From S010-25 sp964441285 (GTDB lineage Bacteria; Pseudomonadota; Gammaproteobacteria; SZUA-229): 64,000 bases of DNA. Numbering within the stretch: the first letter of the stretch is position 1; each line of letters begins with the position of its first letter. The stretch is from NCBI GenBank assembly GCA_964441285.1, contig CAYTUK010000001.1:62001-126000 (forward strand). The letters run 5' to 3'. Position numbers and translations under genes: made by a program. Below, piece by piece: positions 18,701 to 28,880 of this stretch. The notes under the pieces are model-generated. The model searched no databases. It saw only the letters and a list, made by a program, of their open reading frames with translations, and was not told the DNA's origin.

Positions 18701-21700
18701 TAAAGGCGCTGTCTTTAACCTGAATTCGGATACCAGTATTCTTATGTCTGGCAGTATTAATGCTCCTGGCGGCCAGCTTGATTTTAATATTAATGCACCT
18801 GCGCATGAAATTGGTTTTTTGCCTGGTCAGGGTATCTGGTTAGGTGCTGGTAGCCGTATTAATGTCAGCTCCAGTTTTACTAACATCCCCAACGATCAGT
18901 TGCTACGTAAGGCTAAAATTTTTGATGCGGGCAGTGTCACACTAAACGCCAAGCGTGGTTATGTCATTATTCAGCATGGTGCCAGTATCGATGTATCAGC
19001 AAAAACGGTGACTCTGGATCTGCTTAATGCGGTACCAGGAAAAAGCGTCGAATTTCAACCGTTTGTCATTGCACCAAAAGCAGGCCGAGTTAGTGTTCGT
19101 GCCGCCGAAGGTATCATCGTCGATGGTAATTTATACGCAAATGCAGCAAATAGCCCAGGTGCAAAAGGTGGTGAGTTTGATATTGCAATGGATGTTGGTG
19201 GGCGTGGAATTACCACATCGGAGAATGTCAGACTCAGTGGTATGCTGAAAAAATTTAATTTCAATTCACGGGATATCGTTTTTAGTGAGAGTACCGCTAA
19301 TCGCCTGACAGATAGCGTGCAACCGGGCGATGCCATAGCGAGTCGTCTGAATGGCTCGGCTTATATTGATATAGCAAAAATACAGCAAGCTGGATTTGAT
19401 ACATTCCATGCACGTACCGCACATGTTATAACGGATACATCGCAGGTATCACCTGCTGAAATACGTTTTGAATCCGACCTAAGTTTATCCTTGCGTAACA
19501 GCATTTCACTGAATGCGCCGATCATTAATGTTAATAATCATATTATAAATTTACAGGCAGCGTATTTTAATCTTGGTAGTGATACGTTAACACGCAACAG
19601 TATCAGTATTATACCCTCGATAGGTGGTGGCAGGCTGTCACTTCAGGCCGCACAAATTGATGTCACGGGGGATGTCGATATTACTGCCGCGGCTGATATT
19701 CAATTGAATGCGAAACAGGATATTCGATTTATCGGCGCACCTTCTGTGCAAGTGCCTGACAAACTCACCGGTGCGTTAAATACGGCGGCAAATATTACGC
19801 TTACTGCGCGCCAGTTGTACCCAGTCACTAACAGTCAATTCAGCCTTAATCTCCTTAATAATGCAGCCGGTATTATTCGTGTTAGCCGAGTCGGTGAGCA
19901 AACACCAGTATTGTCAGCCGCTGGCAGTTTGACTTTGAATGCGCCGGTGATTGAACAGGGTGGTGTAATAAAAGCCCCGTTAGGAACCATTGTATTGAAA
20001 GCAGCCAGTAAAGTGCGTCTATTACCTGGCAGTATCACCACCGTTTCCGCACAGGGGCAGTTGATTCCATACGGTATAACGTTAAATGCAGGTACCAGTT
20101 GGAATTACAATATTAACGGTCATGTTGTGCGGGCAAAACTGCCTGAAAAGTCAATCAGTCTGAGCGCACCTAATATTGATATGCAGACGGGCTCAACGCT
20201 TGACTTGTCGGGTGGTGGCAATGCGATAGCCTGGGAATTTGTTTCAGGACCGGGCGGTAAATTCGATGTATTGCTGAAAGATAAAGCGGCGAAAATTGAT
20301 AATACTGACGGAGCCTTTGCTATCTTTCCAAAATCAAAAAACCACTATGCCCCGGTTGATTTTCTGTTGTCAAACAGCAACGATACAACAGCGGGTAAGC
20401 AGATTTATTTTGCTGGTGGCAGAGGTATTGAGGCGGGTTTCTATAGTATTCTACCAGCACGTTATGCTTTATTGCCGGGTGCTAAATTGGTTACACCTGT
20501 TTCTGGCGAGAGTAATATTTATCCCGAAAAAACACTTACTCGTGTTGATGGTACACCGATACATGCGGGTAAATATGGTGTTGCCAACACTGGAATTATT
20601 GACAGTCGCTGGAGTGCGTTTGTTATTGAAAATGGCAGTATAGCTCGCACCCGCAGTCAGTATATTGATACCCTGGCAACTAACTTTTTCCCCCAGAATA
20701 CACCGGCTGATGCAGGTGTATTGACAATTGATGCAATAAATACACTGTCATTGTCTGCGGCTATCAAGGGTGATCATGTGGCGGGTGCCCGCGGTAGCCG
20801 ACTGGATATTCTGGCAAAAAATATTGAAGTAGTTGACCATCCTGGTCACGCTACCAGGGGGTTTATTCGGCTTGTTGCAGACAGTTTGAATAAACTCGGT
20901 GTTGACAGTTTGATGCTGGGTGGTAATCGCCATCAAGGTAATGATGGGACGACAGTTTCGGTTCGTTCAAATAAAATTATTATTCGAGAGAAGGCACAGT
21001 TAAAAATACCGGAACTGCTGCTGGTTGCGAAAAATTTAATTGAAACCAGGACAGGTTCTTTACTTGATGGAAGTGGTGTTTCATCAAGCAAAGCAAACAC
21101 GGTGTTGAAGCTGGATAATAATGCCTCTATTGTCGGTGTATCAGTTAATCCTTTGCCAGTCGTCATCCGCAGTGGTGGTGCTGATGGTGGTTCTATTATG
21201 CTGGCTAAAGCATCGACACTTGCGGCGGATAATTCAATAATTATTGATTCAATTAATCAAGTTATGCTGGGCGCTACCATTAAACCTCGTGGTGGCAACT
21301 TGAGACTGGGGGCAAAACAGGTAAATCTGGGGAACATCCCGCTTGCAACCACTGGTTTAAATCTGACTACGGCGGCACTCGCCCGGTTGAAAGTCAAACA
21401 GCTGGTTATCAGTAGTTTTAAGCCAGTATCCATTTATGACGATGTTAACCTGGCGTTCAGTAATTTCACCCTGATTGCACCAGGTGTAAATGGTATATCA
21501 AATAGTGGTAGTGATGTCTCACTGACCGCAACGGGAAATTTATTACTAAGGCAAAATGGTGCACTGGCACAGGCTGGTGGTATGGGGAATGGTTCTTTCA
21601 GTGTTAAGGCCGCAAATATATACTTTTTCGGAAATAAAAATGATTTTATTTTTGATGGTTTTAACAATATCGATTTTACCGCAGGTCAAAGTATAAAAAG

Positions 21701-24700
21701 TATCGCGCATGGCATGGGTGCGTTTAATTTTGGTGCTGCAAAAGTAGTTATTGATACGCCGCTATTAACTGGCGACAAAGGTTCAAAGCTTGCGTTGACG
21801 ACAACGGGAATGATGAACTTAATCAACACGTCAGCGACAAAAGTTGATATTGCAACGATTAAGGCTCTGGGTGGGCAGCTAAAAATTGATGCCGCTCGCC
21901 TAAATATTGATACTCGGCTAGTGTTTCCCAGTGGTTTAGTTGCACTCCATAGCAAAGGGCCTGATGCAGGGGATGATATTACTCTGGGTGCTAATGCACG
22001 CCTTGATGTATCAGGTAGAACCCGTCGTTACGTTAATGGTTCACAGGCAGGTTCCAGTGGTGGCTGGGTAGAACTGTCATCGACTAACGGTAATATCAGC
22101 TCGGCACTGGGCTCAATAATAAATATCGCCGCTTCGAATGTTGCGGGTGATGCGGGTGTTCTTCGTTTATCATCGGTTAACGGTACAGCATTGTGGCAAA
22201 GTCGTATTGAAACGAAAAATGCGGTCGGATTTAAAGGGGCCGATTTATATCTTGATGTTGGGCATTTAAAAAATAGCGCCAGTTTTATTCAGACGATACA
22301 AACAGTTGGGTTTAGCCATAAACAGGATTATCGGCTTCGTCATGGTGATATTGATTTAACTACACCGGCAGAGGGGAAAGCCAATATAGTTGCCAGCAAT
22401 ATCAGGTTAACGGCTGACAGGGGCAAGATTACTCTTGCCGGCAAGCTTGATGCATCAGGAAAGATGGCGGGTAATATCGAGATATATGCAGCCGATAATG
22501 TCACGCTCAATGGCGCAAATCTGGACACGGCAACAAAATCAGCGGTGACGGATTTAACTGCAAAAGGCGGCAAGATTGTTATCAGTACCACGAATGGTGC
22601 TATCAACGTGAATGCAGCCACGCAAATCAGTCTTGCCCGCGGTAGCCGTAATGGAAAACTTACCTTACGCGCACCACGTAGCCATGCCAATAGCGATATT
22701 GCAATTAATACCTTCAAAGCGAAAGTGACGGGGGCAAAACGCATCGACCTGGAAGGGGTGGCTGTTTATAACAACAGCAATATCTCACAAGCTGAACAGG
22801 CCATTTATAAGCAGGATATAACGGGCTGGTTAGCAAACCGTTCAGTTATGGCGGTGCGACTGGGGTTGAATACGGACAATCGAGTCCATTTTATACCGGG
22901 TGTAGAAATTGTCAGTAATGGCAATATTAGTATTTCAGACCCGCTCGATTTTTATCAATGGCAAGTCGATACACTGGGAGTCATTGATGCTGGCAGCTTT
23001 ACTGTACGCGCAGCAAAGCAGCTGAATATTAATGCATCAATCAGTGATGCAGTCAGCACCGAGGCACTTTATTCACTTAACTTCGGCGGGTTTGTTTTTC
23101 CAGGTCCGATTGTACCGGTACTTAAACCCAGTGATTCATGGAATTACCGTCTGGTGAGCGGTGCGGATATGAGTAGCGCTAACCCAATGGCGTATAACCG
23201 CAGCATTAACGCTTCAAGCGAAAATCTTACTTTAGCGCATGGTGTTACCGTGCGTACTGGTACGGGTGATATTAATATGGCCAGTGGCGGTAACCTGATT
23301 TTGACTGATCAGACCTCGGTTATCTATACCGCAGGCACACCACATGGTAGTGGCAAATTTGATAGTACAACGCTTGATTTAAGTGGTTTACCCGACGGGC
23401 CAGTGTTTCCCGATAATGGTGGCGACATTCGACTGACTGTTGCGCATAATATTGATACTGTGGCATCAGATCAGTTCTTTACCGACTGGTTACAGCGCAT
23501 TGGCGGTAATTCAGCGCTGGGTGTATCCCTGCCTGCCATGTGGGGTGTGGTACTAAAAGATTTTTCACAGGGTGTCGCAACGCTGGGTGGCGGTGACATT
23601 AATGTTTATGCGGGCGGTAATATCAATAATCTATCACTGTCTACACCCACTACCGGCCAGTTAAATGCATCCAATAAAGTGATTGTTCGGGGTGGTGGCA
23701 ATATTTCTGTTTATGCGGGTGGCAATTATTTTTCCGGGAGAATTCTCAGTGATGGTGGCAGTGCAGATTTTCGAGTGCGCGGGAACATGGTCGCCTCTAC
23801 GAATGGTTTAAATAGCCTGCTGGCTTTAGGTAATGCGAGTGCACGGATTGAAACCGGTGGTGATGTTGCTATTGACGGCATTGCCAATATAAACACCTTA
23901 CCTTTAAGCCGTCTTCAGGTTAACCCATCAAGTACTAAGCGTAGCTATTTTTTCACCTATACCAAACAGAATCGGATTGATTTAGTGGCGCAGTATGGGG
24001 ATATTATTCTGAATAATGATACTCGCGCAATTAAAAATACAGTCAGTAATCTGCTAGGTGATTCGAGTGGTGACCCTTTTTCTGCGTGGAGTATTTATCC
24101 CGGTAATTTGAGTGCAGCCGCACTTACTGGTGATATCCGGCTGAATAATTCATTTACCATGTACCCAGATATTAACGGTAATCTACAACTACTGGCTGCG
24201 CATGACATTCTGTCGAGAAATACCGGGAACGCCAATACCATTAGTCTATCAATGTCGGATGTGGCAGTGGCAGATTTACCGACCCTGATCAATCCAGATA
24301 ACTCCTTTCTCAGCATCGATAATCATCTGCTCGGTGACCCGACCAACCAGTCACTAAGACATGCTATTGCAGGACCTGTGCACAGGAATGATACCGTTGC
24401 CGCGCTGATTGTTGCCAACAGAAATATTACGACAAATGATCCGTTAAAAATTCAGTTATCAAAGCAAGTGCATGTTTATGCTGGTGGTAATATTAAAGAT
24501 TTGGCACTTGATATTCAGCAGAATAACTCGACTGATAAGAGCACAGTTATTGCTGGCGGTGATATTGTTTATTCTCCGGCAGAAACAGGTGTTCCTGTTA
24601 ATGCAGGAATGCGCGTAACAGGTCCTGGTGCGTTACAGATTGTTGCTGGAGGTAATGTCGATCTTGGCGCATCTAAAGGCATCCGTTCAATGGGTAATAT

Positions 24701-25934
24701 TGATAATGCTGCCTTACCAAAAATAGGGGCAAAACTGTCTGTTTTTTCTGGTGTAAGTGATCAACTGAATACCAAAGCCTTTATTACTACCTACTTTGGT
24801 AGTGATAAAAAAGGTGAAGCCAGGTTAGTTAAAATTGATGTTGCCAGTTATCAGCAGCAACTGATTAAGTATATTACCTCTGCTCAATTTGATGGCGATA
24901 TCGTGAGTGCGATTAGCCAGGTAACTGCACGAACGTATGCGAATAGAAAGACTGCAATCACTGCATTTAAACAGCTGGGTTTTTCACAACAAATTAAGAT
25001 CGCGCGTAACAGTTTCAGTGCTAGCCCAGTTCGTGAACAACGTAATTTATTATTGAAAGTTCTGTTTAGTGAAATAGATCGCGCTGCAAGTGAGCAGGCG
25101 AAAAGTGGGAATAAGTCGGCTTATGCACGGGGTTTTCTTGCTATTAATAAGCTATTTAACACTTCATCCAGGCCAGCCGGACAGCTAAAAACAGGCCGTG
25201 CTATCAAGTCTCATTATAATATTCGGTTACCGTTTAGCCGTATTCTCTCCACTTCGGGTGGTGATATAAATCTGCTGGCACCAAAGGGAACGCTAACCGT
25301 TGGTTTTACTGCCGAGGTGAGAAATACCAGTGCTAATGTTGGCGCACTGGGCGTTATTGTGAGTGGTAAAGGGAATTTAAGTGCACTGACGGAGGGCAAT
25401 ATTAGCGTCAACCTTTCGCGTATGCTGACACTCGATGGCGGCGATATTAGCCTCTGGTCGTCGAGCGGTAATATTGACGCGGGTCGAGGTGCTAAATCCA
25501 AACTGACTATTCCACCACCACTCACGCTGGTTGATAAAAAGACCGGTCAGATCTCAGTTACCTTTCCTCCAGCAGTTCAGGGTAGTGGTATTGGTGCAGC
25601 CGCATTTTCTGCCGGGCAGACACCAGGAACCGTAATCCTTGCTGCACCTGGTGGAGTGATTAATGCTTCAGATGCAGGTATTCGATCAGCGGGTAATCTC
25701 ATTTTGTCAGCAACCAAAGTATTGGGTGGCGATAATATTACTGCTGGTGGTGTTTCAGTAGGTGTGCCGATTGCAACGAATGTAACTGCTAGCCTAAGTG
25801 GCTTAAGTAGCTCGACCGATAATGCCATTAATGTTGCGAGTGGCTCGATATCGAGTGCATTAGCCCAATCTTCTGCCAACCGTGATATGGCGATAGTGAC
25901 AGTAGAATTTCTTGGTGCTGGCCGTATGAAATAA
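15708..25934 (+). CDS. Giant filamentous-haemagglutinin-type exoprotein (TpsA)
   Basis: A 3408-residue predicted secreted adhesin or surface protein. It has an extended N-terminus, a hydrophobic signal at about residues 33-49 (cleavage after VSA) and a TPS secretion domain at about 50-200 containing the NQNGIIFG variant of the NPNGI motif. Thousands of residues of beta-helix-like sequence follow, rich in short G-G-[DN]-I and N-A-x-G-G-x-I elements. The last 500 residues contain an alpha-helical insert (about 3020-3140) and then GGDINLLAPKGTL, as in the DUF3739 C-terminal region of proteobacterial filamentous haemagglutinins. Its transporter is the upstream tpsB. The downstream ExbB/ExbD/TonB-like genes follow within 40 bases, so the motor is probably co-expressed. 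No Shine-Dalgarno is obvious, because a repeat abuts the start. Confidence 0.9.
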   Translation: MTDKKQQSSKNINGIIHVPYKYTRVQRIYHKRTLVMALSLVLYHANVSAVLPVPSANFIHAGEGLAVMQSDGVNMVIKQQSDRAIFNWNKFNVGRDNSVTFKQPRRSSVALNRILGDVNASQIMGALKANGRVYLYNQNGIIFGKNSRVNVGSLVATTLNIDTSQFFKSALTNAIENKKAAFFDITGSNTGEIKIQPGAVINATNPAGGRILIIASKIINAGQLSSPDGQTVLAASSDKVYLAASDKDPSLRGLLVEVKTGGSVTNLGRILAARGNISLIGLAVNQSGYVRATTSVNKNGSIRLLARDNAVLKTEKNIGASDLQAIGVTKQPTAGNLAVAKRGGSVILGRGSVTEIVADNDTKNVAPDAQKQLQSKVEIVGKSVWIQRDASIIAPSGNVEINATATPADPTNNTVSKASYVYLDKGSVINVSGTRKTVLPMARNSLAVEVRSNELAGSPLQRNGVLKGQTVYVDLRKSTRIIDDSGARENIQKTVIERLSRGGQINIHSDGDVVQQKGSLMDVSGGKITYISGFIKETQLISNMRVFSLSQANKNRRYDAILGVETKPHPRWAVTETFRNFSGLSSGTFVKGFVAGHSAGAVNIRAASVLLTENGIKAGAIVGPFQRGSSKRPFNGALNVDLRTKIGTAQGVSFLPQSLVDKVIGTQVKAPDPVTFQRSTITGDLVLPDTYLSNSRLGVLKIDTNGMIIINKNAAINGYQGASIDLTGSGITLNGRIISHAGNVLLNAVPIKASGIIRADITVGDNAVIDTSAYWVNDSETSLRPDISTPRLINGGNISFWAKGNVVLQKGSFLNASGSAWLDANKKLTAGKGGDITLIANAINGSSIVLNAKLESYGLYQGGKLSIDTSSILLKDSLSSATSLHQLVLGSQFFESGGFSQYALTANAGNFIVDTTLQPQIKNLQFMTHNLLTVGASPALNDLILRAPTGTPFRDLTRVVVLPEFLRHPVTLAFNLIQTSTQSKFNLAMAKTASIWLDKGAVFNLNSDTSILMSGSINAPGGQLDFNINAPAHEIGFLPGQGIWLGAGSRINVSSSFTNIPNDQLLRKAKIFDAGSVTLNAKRGYVIIQHGASIDVSAKTVTLDLLNAVPGKSVEFQPFVIAPKAGRVSVRAAEGIIVDGNLYANAANSPGAKGGEFDIAMDVGGRGITTSENVRLSGMLKKFNFNSRDIVFSESTANRLTDSVQPGDAIASRLNGSAYIDIAKIQQAGFDTFHARTAHVITDTSQVSPAEIRFESDLSLSLRNSISLNAPIINVNNHIINLQAAYFNLGSDTLTRNSISIIPSIGGGRLSLQAAQIDVTGDVDITAAADIQLNAKQDIRFIGAPSVQVPDKLTGALNTAANITLTARQLYPVTNSQFSLNLLNNAAGIIRVSRVGEQTPVLSAAGSLTLNAPVIEQGGVIKAPLGTIVLKAASKVRLLPGSITTVSAQGQLIPYGITLNAGTSWNYNINGHVVRAKLPEKSISLSAPNIDMQTGSTLDLSGGGNAIAWEFVSGPGGKFDVLLKDKAAKIDNTDGAFAIFPKSKNHYAPVDFLLSNSNDTTAGKQIYFAGGRGIEAGFYSILPARYALLPGAKLVTPVSGESNIYPEKTLTRVDGTPIHAGKYGVANTGIIDSRWSAFVIENGSIARTRSQYIDTLATNFFPQNTPADAGVLTIDAINTLSLSAAIKGDHVAGARGSRLDILAKNIEVVDHPGHATRGFIRLVADSLNKLGVDSLMLGGNRHQGNDGTTVSVRSNKIIIREKAQLKIPELLLVAKNLIETRTGSLLDGSGVSSSKANTVLKLDNNASIVGVSVNPLPVVIRSGGADGGSIMLAKASTLAADNSIIIDSINQVMLGATIKPRGGNLRLGAKQVNLGNIPLATTGLNLTTAALARLKVKQLVISSFKPVSIYDDVNLAFSNFTLIAPGVNGISNSGSDVSLTATGNLLLRQNGALAQAGGMGNGSFSVKAANIYFFGNKNDFIFDGFNNIDFTAGQSIKSIAHGMGAFNFGAAKVVIDTPLLTGDKGSKLALTTTGMMNLINTSATKVDIATIKALGGQLKIDAARLNIDTRLVFPSGLVALHSKGPDAGDDITLGANARLDVSGRTRRYVNGSQAGSSGGWVELSSTNGNISSALGSIINIAASNVAGDAGVLRLSSVNGTALWQSRIETKNAVGFKGADLYLDVGHLKNSASFIQTIQTVGFSHKQDYRLRHGDIDLTTPAEGKANIVASNIRLTADRGKITLAGKLDASGKMAGNIEIYAADNVTLNGANLDTATKSAVTDLTAKGGKIVISTTNGAINVNAATQISLARGSRNGKLTLRAPRSHANSDIAINTFKAKVTGAKRIDLEGVAVYNNSNISQAEQAIYKQDITGWLANRSVMAVRLGLNTDNRVHFIPGVEIVSNGNISISDPLDFYQWQVDTLGVIDAGSFTVRAAKQLNINASISDAVSTEALYSLNFGGFVFPGPIVPVLKPSDSWNYRLVSGADMSSANPMAYNRSINASSENLTLAHGVTVRTGTGDINMASGGNLILTDQTSVIYTAGTPHGSGKFDSTTLDLSGLPDGPVFPDNGGDIRLTVAHNIDTVASDQFFTDWLQRIGGNSALGVSLPAMWGVVLKDFSQGVATLGGGDINVYAGGNINNLSLSTPTTGQLNASNKVIVRGGGNISVYAGGNYFSGRILSDGGSADFRVRGNMVASTNGLNSLLALGNASARIETGGDVAIDGIANINTLPLSRLQVNPSSTKRSYFFTYTKQNRIDLVAQYGDIILNNDTRAIKNTVSNLLGDSSGDPFSAWSIYPGNLSAAALTGDIRLNNSFTMYPDINGNLQLLAAHDILSRNTGNANTISLSMSDVAVADLPTLINPDNSFLSIDNHLLGDPTNQSLRHAIAGPVHRNDTVAALIVANRNITTNDPLKIQLSKQVHVYAGGNIKDLALDIQQNNSTDKSTVIAGGDIVYSPAETGVPVNAGMRVTGPGALQIVAGGNVDLGASKGIRSMGNIDNAALPKIGAKLSVFSGVSDQLNTKAFITTYFGSDKKGEARLVKIDVASYQQQLIKYITSAQFDGDIVSAISQVTARTYANRKTAITAFKQLGFSQQIKIARNSFSASPVREQRNLLLKVLFSEIDRAASEQAKSGNKSAYARGFLAINKLFNTSSRPAGQLKTGRAIKSHYNIRLPFSRILSTSGGDINLLAPKGTLTVGFTAEVRNTSANVGALGVIVSGKGNLSALTEGNISVNLSRMLTLDGGDISLWSSSGNIDAGRGAKSKLTIPPPLTLVDKKTGQISVTFPPAVQGSGIGAAAFSAGQTPGTVILAAPGGVINASDAGIRSAGNLILSATKVLGGDNITAGGVSVGVPIATNVTASLSGLSSSTDNAINVASGSISSALAQSSANRDMAIVTVEFLGAGRMK

Positions 25935-25973
25935 CAGGAAGTAGCCGATAATCTTAACCGAGTAATAACTAAA

Positions 25974-27797
25974 ATGAGTGATTTAAAAAAAATATTGGTA
26001 CTAATAATCTGGGTTATTGGTATCTGGCCGGGTATAGCTTCAGCATGGTGGAATAAAAGCTGGTCTTATCGAGTTCCCATTTATCTTGATACCTCCGTTA
26101 CTGGTGCAGCGATTAATTCAACACAATCAAATGTGCCAGTTCTGATTAAATTACACAGTGGAAACTTTAAGGACTTCTTTTTATTAAAAGAAGATTTATC
26201 TGATTTACGCTTTATTGGTGGCGATGATAAAACGCCACTGGATTTTCATGTGGAATCATTCGATTTTATTAATCAGTTAATTTTTATCTGGGTTAAAGTT
26301 CCACAAATTACTGGTGCCTTAAATACAGAAAAAATATGGATGTATTACGGTAATGATGCAGCTGCTGACGCCAGCAATGAGCACGGTACCTATGATGTAA
26401 ATATGGTAATGGTGCATCACTTCAAGGCGGGTGAACATCTTCTTAATGATGCAACCGCTTATAAAAACCGCTTTACTTCTTCATCTGGTGTTGCAGAACC
26501 AGTTTCTATTATTGGAAATGGTATGCGTTTTACCGGAACTGGTGGTGTGGAATTACCTGGTTCCACCTCAGTAAAACTGGTGGCTAAAAAAGGCATTACT
26601 ATTTCATTCTGGGTAAAACCAGATACTGACAGTAGCGCAGTGTTGTTTGTCCAGCGTGACGGAAAAAACGAAATTAAACTGGTAAGTAATGCAGATAAGT
26701 TAACTGCACAGATAACTCTGGATTCGGGTAAAAAATTTATTACTTCTGCTGCCGACGGTTATACCCCAGGAGTGTGGCATGACATCGCTGTTACTGTCAG
26801 TAAGAATAAACTGACATTGTATATGAATGGGATAGAAGTTAATTCAGTAAATATTAATGCACCTAACATGGCTGGAAAAATTATATTTGCTTCAGACGTA
26901 GACGGGAAAGAACCATTTAAGGGTCTTATGGATGAAATTCAATATTCTAATATTGTTCGGCCAGCAGATTATCTGTTACTTGCTGCAAAAAATCAGGGTA
27001 TAGAAAATAAGTTATTAAAAGTTGGTGATGCTGAGCAATTAGGTAATACCAGTAGTGGTGAATCGCATTTCGCTTTTGTAATGAACAAACTTACTTTTGA
27101 TGCAAAAATTGTCATTGCGGTGCTTCTTGTTATGTCACTTATATGCTGGATAGTAATGTTAATGAAAGGTGCGTATCTGTGGCGACTGGTTAAAGATAAT
27201 AAAAAATTTCTACAGGCCTATTCTACATTGGGGACGAATGACCCTGCGATGCTGGATCATGATAAAACCGATAAAGAGAAAGCACTGGAAGATTCACCCA
27301 TTGCCCAGGCATTATTTGGTGGTCATGATCACTTCCAGAGTTCACCGATTTATCATATGTATCATTGCGGGGTAAAAGAAGTGACGTGGCGAGTTGGCAG
27401 TACGCTCGGCTCACAGGTGACTTCCATGTCGAAGCAGTCTACCGATGCAATTCGTGCTGCAATGTCTGCCGATATGGTACGTGAAATGCAAAAAGTAAAT
27501 AGCAAAATGGTGTTACTGACAATTGCAATTGCTGGAGGTCCATTTATTGGTTTACTGGGCACTGTTATTGGTGTAATGATCACCTTTGCGGATATGGCTG
27601 CTTCGGGTGAGGTCAATATTGCCTCAATTGCGCCAGGTATGGCAGCAGCTCTGATGGCAACGGTAACAGGTTTATGGGTCGCCATCCCCGCCTTATTTGG
27701 TTACAACTACCTGAGTTCAATAATTAAAAATATCAATGCGGATATACATATTTTTATCGATGAATTTGTTACCCGCGTGGCTGAGTATCACGCTTAA
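25974..27797 (+). CDS. DUF2341-LamG-MotA/TolQ/ExbB fusion proton channel
   Basis: A 607-residue inner-membrane protein. In order: a signal sequence (residues 1-24), a DUF2341-type domain starting WWNKSWSYRVPIYLD (about 25-135), a concanavalin/LamG-like fold (about 150-345, with ISFWVKPD and GVWHDIAVTV, then LMDEIQYSN), and a first membrane helix (about 378-398). A cytoplasmic segment follows, and then ExbB helices 2 and 3 (about 512-538, with GGPFIGLLGTVIGVMITF, and 553-578). The periplasmic N-terminus agrees with ExbB topology. LamG and DUF2341 domains often bind carbohydrate, so this motor subunit could contact glycan or the exoprotein. It forms an operon with exbD (14-base gap) and a TonB-like gene. 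Confidence 0.9.
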   Translation: MSDLKKILVLIIWVIGIWPGIASAWWNKSWSYRVPIYLDTSVTGAAINSTQSNVPVLIKLHSGNFKDFFLLKEDLSDLRFIGGDDKTPLDFHVESFDFINQLIFIWVKVPQITGALNTEKIWMYYGNDAAADASNEHGTYDVNMVMVHHFKAGEHLLNDATAYKNRFTSSSGVAEPVSIIGNGMRFTGTGGVELPGSTSVKLVAKKGITISFWVKPDTDSSAVLFVQRDGKNEIKLVSNADKLTAQITLDSGKKFITSAADGYTPGVWHDIAVTVSKNKLTLYMNGIEVNSVNINAPNMAGKIIFASDVDGKEPFKGLMDEIQYSNIVRPADYLLLAAKNQGIENKLLKVGDAEQLGNTSSGESHFAFVMNKLTFDAKIVIAVLLVMSLICWIVMLMKGAYLWRLVKDNKKFLQAYSTLGTNDPAMLDHDKTDKEKALEDSPIAQALFGGHDHFQSSPIYHMYHCGVKEVTWRVGSTLGSQVTSMSKQSTDAIRAAMSADMVREMQKVNSKMVLLTIAIAGGPFIGLLGTVIGVMITFADMAASGEVNIASIAPGMAAALMATVTGLWVAIPALFGYNYLSSIIKNINADIHIFIDEFVTRVAEYHA

Positions 27798-27811
27798 ATG
27801 GAGTGTAGAAA

Positions 27812-28216
27812 ATGCAATTAAATGAAGGCAATGAACCGTATGATGAGATCAACATAACGCCCATGCTGGATCTGGCTTATGTACTGTTATTGATTTTTAT
27901 TGTTATGACAACAGCAACTGTACAGGGCATTACGGTTAACTTACCTAAAGCGAGTACGGCACCGAGTTTGAGTAAGCCGAAAACCAAAGCAGTTACTATT
28001 ACACAGGATGGAAGTATTTATCTTGACGCTTATCCGGTGTCATTACAGAAGTTGGAATCACTGTTAAGGCAATACAAAGCAGTTGACCCAAATCTTCCGG
28101 TAGTCATTAAAGCAGATGCAAAAATTCAGTATCAACGGGTTGTAGAAGTGCTGGACTTAATGGCCCGATTGAAGATAAACCAGCTGGGTCTGGTTACGAA
28201 AAAAATTATTAAGTAA
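27812..28216 (+). CDS. exbD: ExbD/TolR-family biopolymer transport protein
   Basis: A 134-residue partner of the ExbB fusion in a proton-driven motor. It has a short cytoplasmic N-terminus, a single membrane helix with INITPMLDLAYVLLLIFIV in which the conserved proton-carrying Asp is present (LDL), and a periplasmic domain starting VNLPKAS. TGGAG 15 bases before the ATG supports the start. Length is typical of ExbD. It differs from the twin ExbDs at 55-56 kb, one of which lacks this Asp. Confidence 0.93.
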   Translation: MQLNEGNEPYDEINITPMLDLAYVLLLIFIVMTTATVQGITVNLPKASTAPSLSKPKTKAVTITQDGSIYLDAYPVSLQKLESLLRQYKAVDPNLPVVIKADAKIQYQRVVEVLDLMARLKINQLGLVTKKIIK

Positions 28217-28235
28217 TATCTGGGATGATTGACTA

Positions 28236-28862
28236 ATGGTGTTATCCACAAAATTACTACGTTATCTTCCATCTTTAATAGGGTTACTGGCTTTAATTAT
28301 TTTATTATTTCTTCTTATTAAGATGTTTAATACAAAACCACAGATATCACAACATAAAAAAATTATACAACAGATAACACTTATTACGCCCCCGCCATCT
28401 CCGCCGCCATCTGAGAAGAAGCCTGAAATCCAACAGCCTGAAGAGCAAAGAATGGTTGAGAAGCTAGATGAAGCTATGCCCAATGAAAAAATAGCTAAAG
28501 ACAGCAGTAATGATCTGGGTATTGATGCGAAAGGTAGCGCTGGTGGTGACAGTTTTGGTCTGGTTGCACGTAAAGGTGGTAGAGGTATTGTTGGTGGTGG
28601 TTATGGTGGATTAGTAGTGCAGGAAATAAATGCCATATTGGTTGATGATGAGTCTCTAAGACACAAAGCATATGTTGTGATATTAAAATTATGGCTGGGT
28701 AAAAATGGTCATATTAAACGCTATAAAATTGATAAAAAATCAGGTGATAAAAAAGTTGATTCAATGATCGCTTCTGCATTAACCCGTATGGGTACGATTA
28801 GTGAAGGGCCACCATTAGAAATGCCGCAGCCAATTCGACTACGTATAAAATCAAGAATTTAG
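28236..28862 (+). CDS. TonB-like energy transducer
   Basis: A 208-residue protein with one N-terminal membrane helix (about residues 11-30), then a proline-rich stretch (TPPPSPPPSEKKPEIQQPEEQ-like, about 49-72), a glycine-rich linker (GGRGIVGGGYGG, about 112-123) and a C-terminal TonB-like domain (about 125-208) with VVILKLWLGKNGHIKRYKI, matching the usual strand-turn-strand. It would transmit ExbB/ExbD motion to an outer-membrane partner. No TonB-dependent receptor is nearby, only the porin and the TPS transporter, so its partner is unusual or remote. Confidence 0.82.
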   Translation: MVLSTKLLRYLPSLIGLLALIILLFLLIKMFNTKPQISQHKKIIQQITLITPPPSPPPSEKKPEIQQPEEQRMVEKLDEAMPNEKIAKDSSNDLGIDAKGSAGGDSFGLVARKGGRGIVGGGYGGLVVQEINAILVDDESLRHKAYVVILKLWLGKNGHIKRYKIDKKSGDKKVDSMIASALTRMGTISEGPPLEMPQPIRLRIKSRI

Positions 28863-28880
28863 TTTACAGGATTTTAACAA

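Noticed and set aside
22340..22744. Long minus-strand frames inside the giant exoprotein gene
   Set aside because: They mirror the repetitive plus-strand coding sequence and show no start signals or family features.
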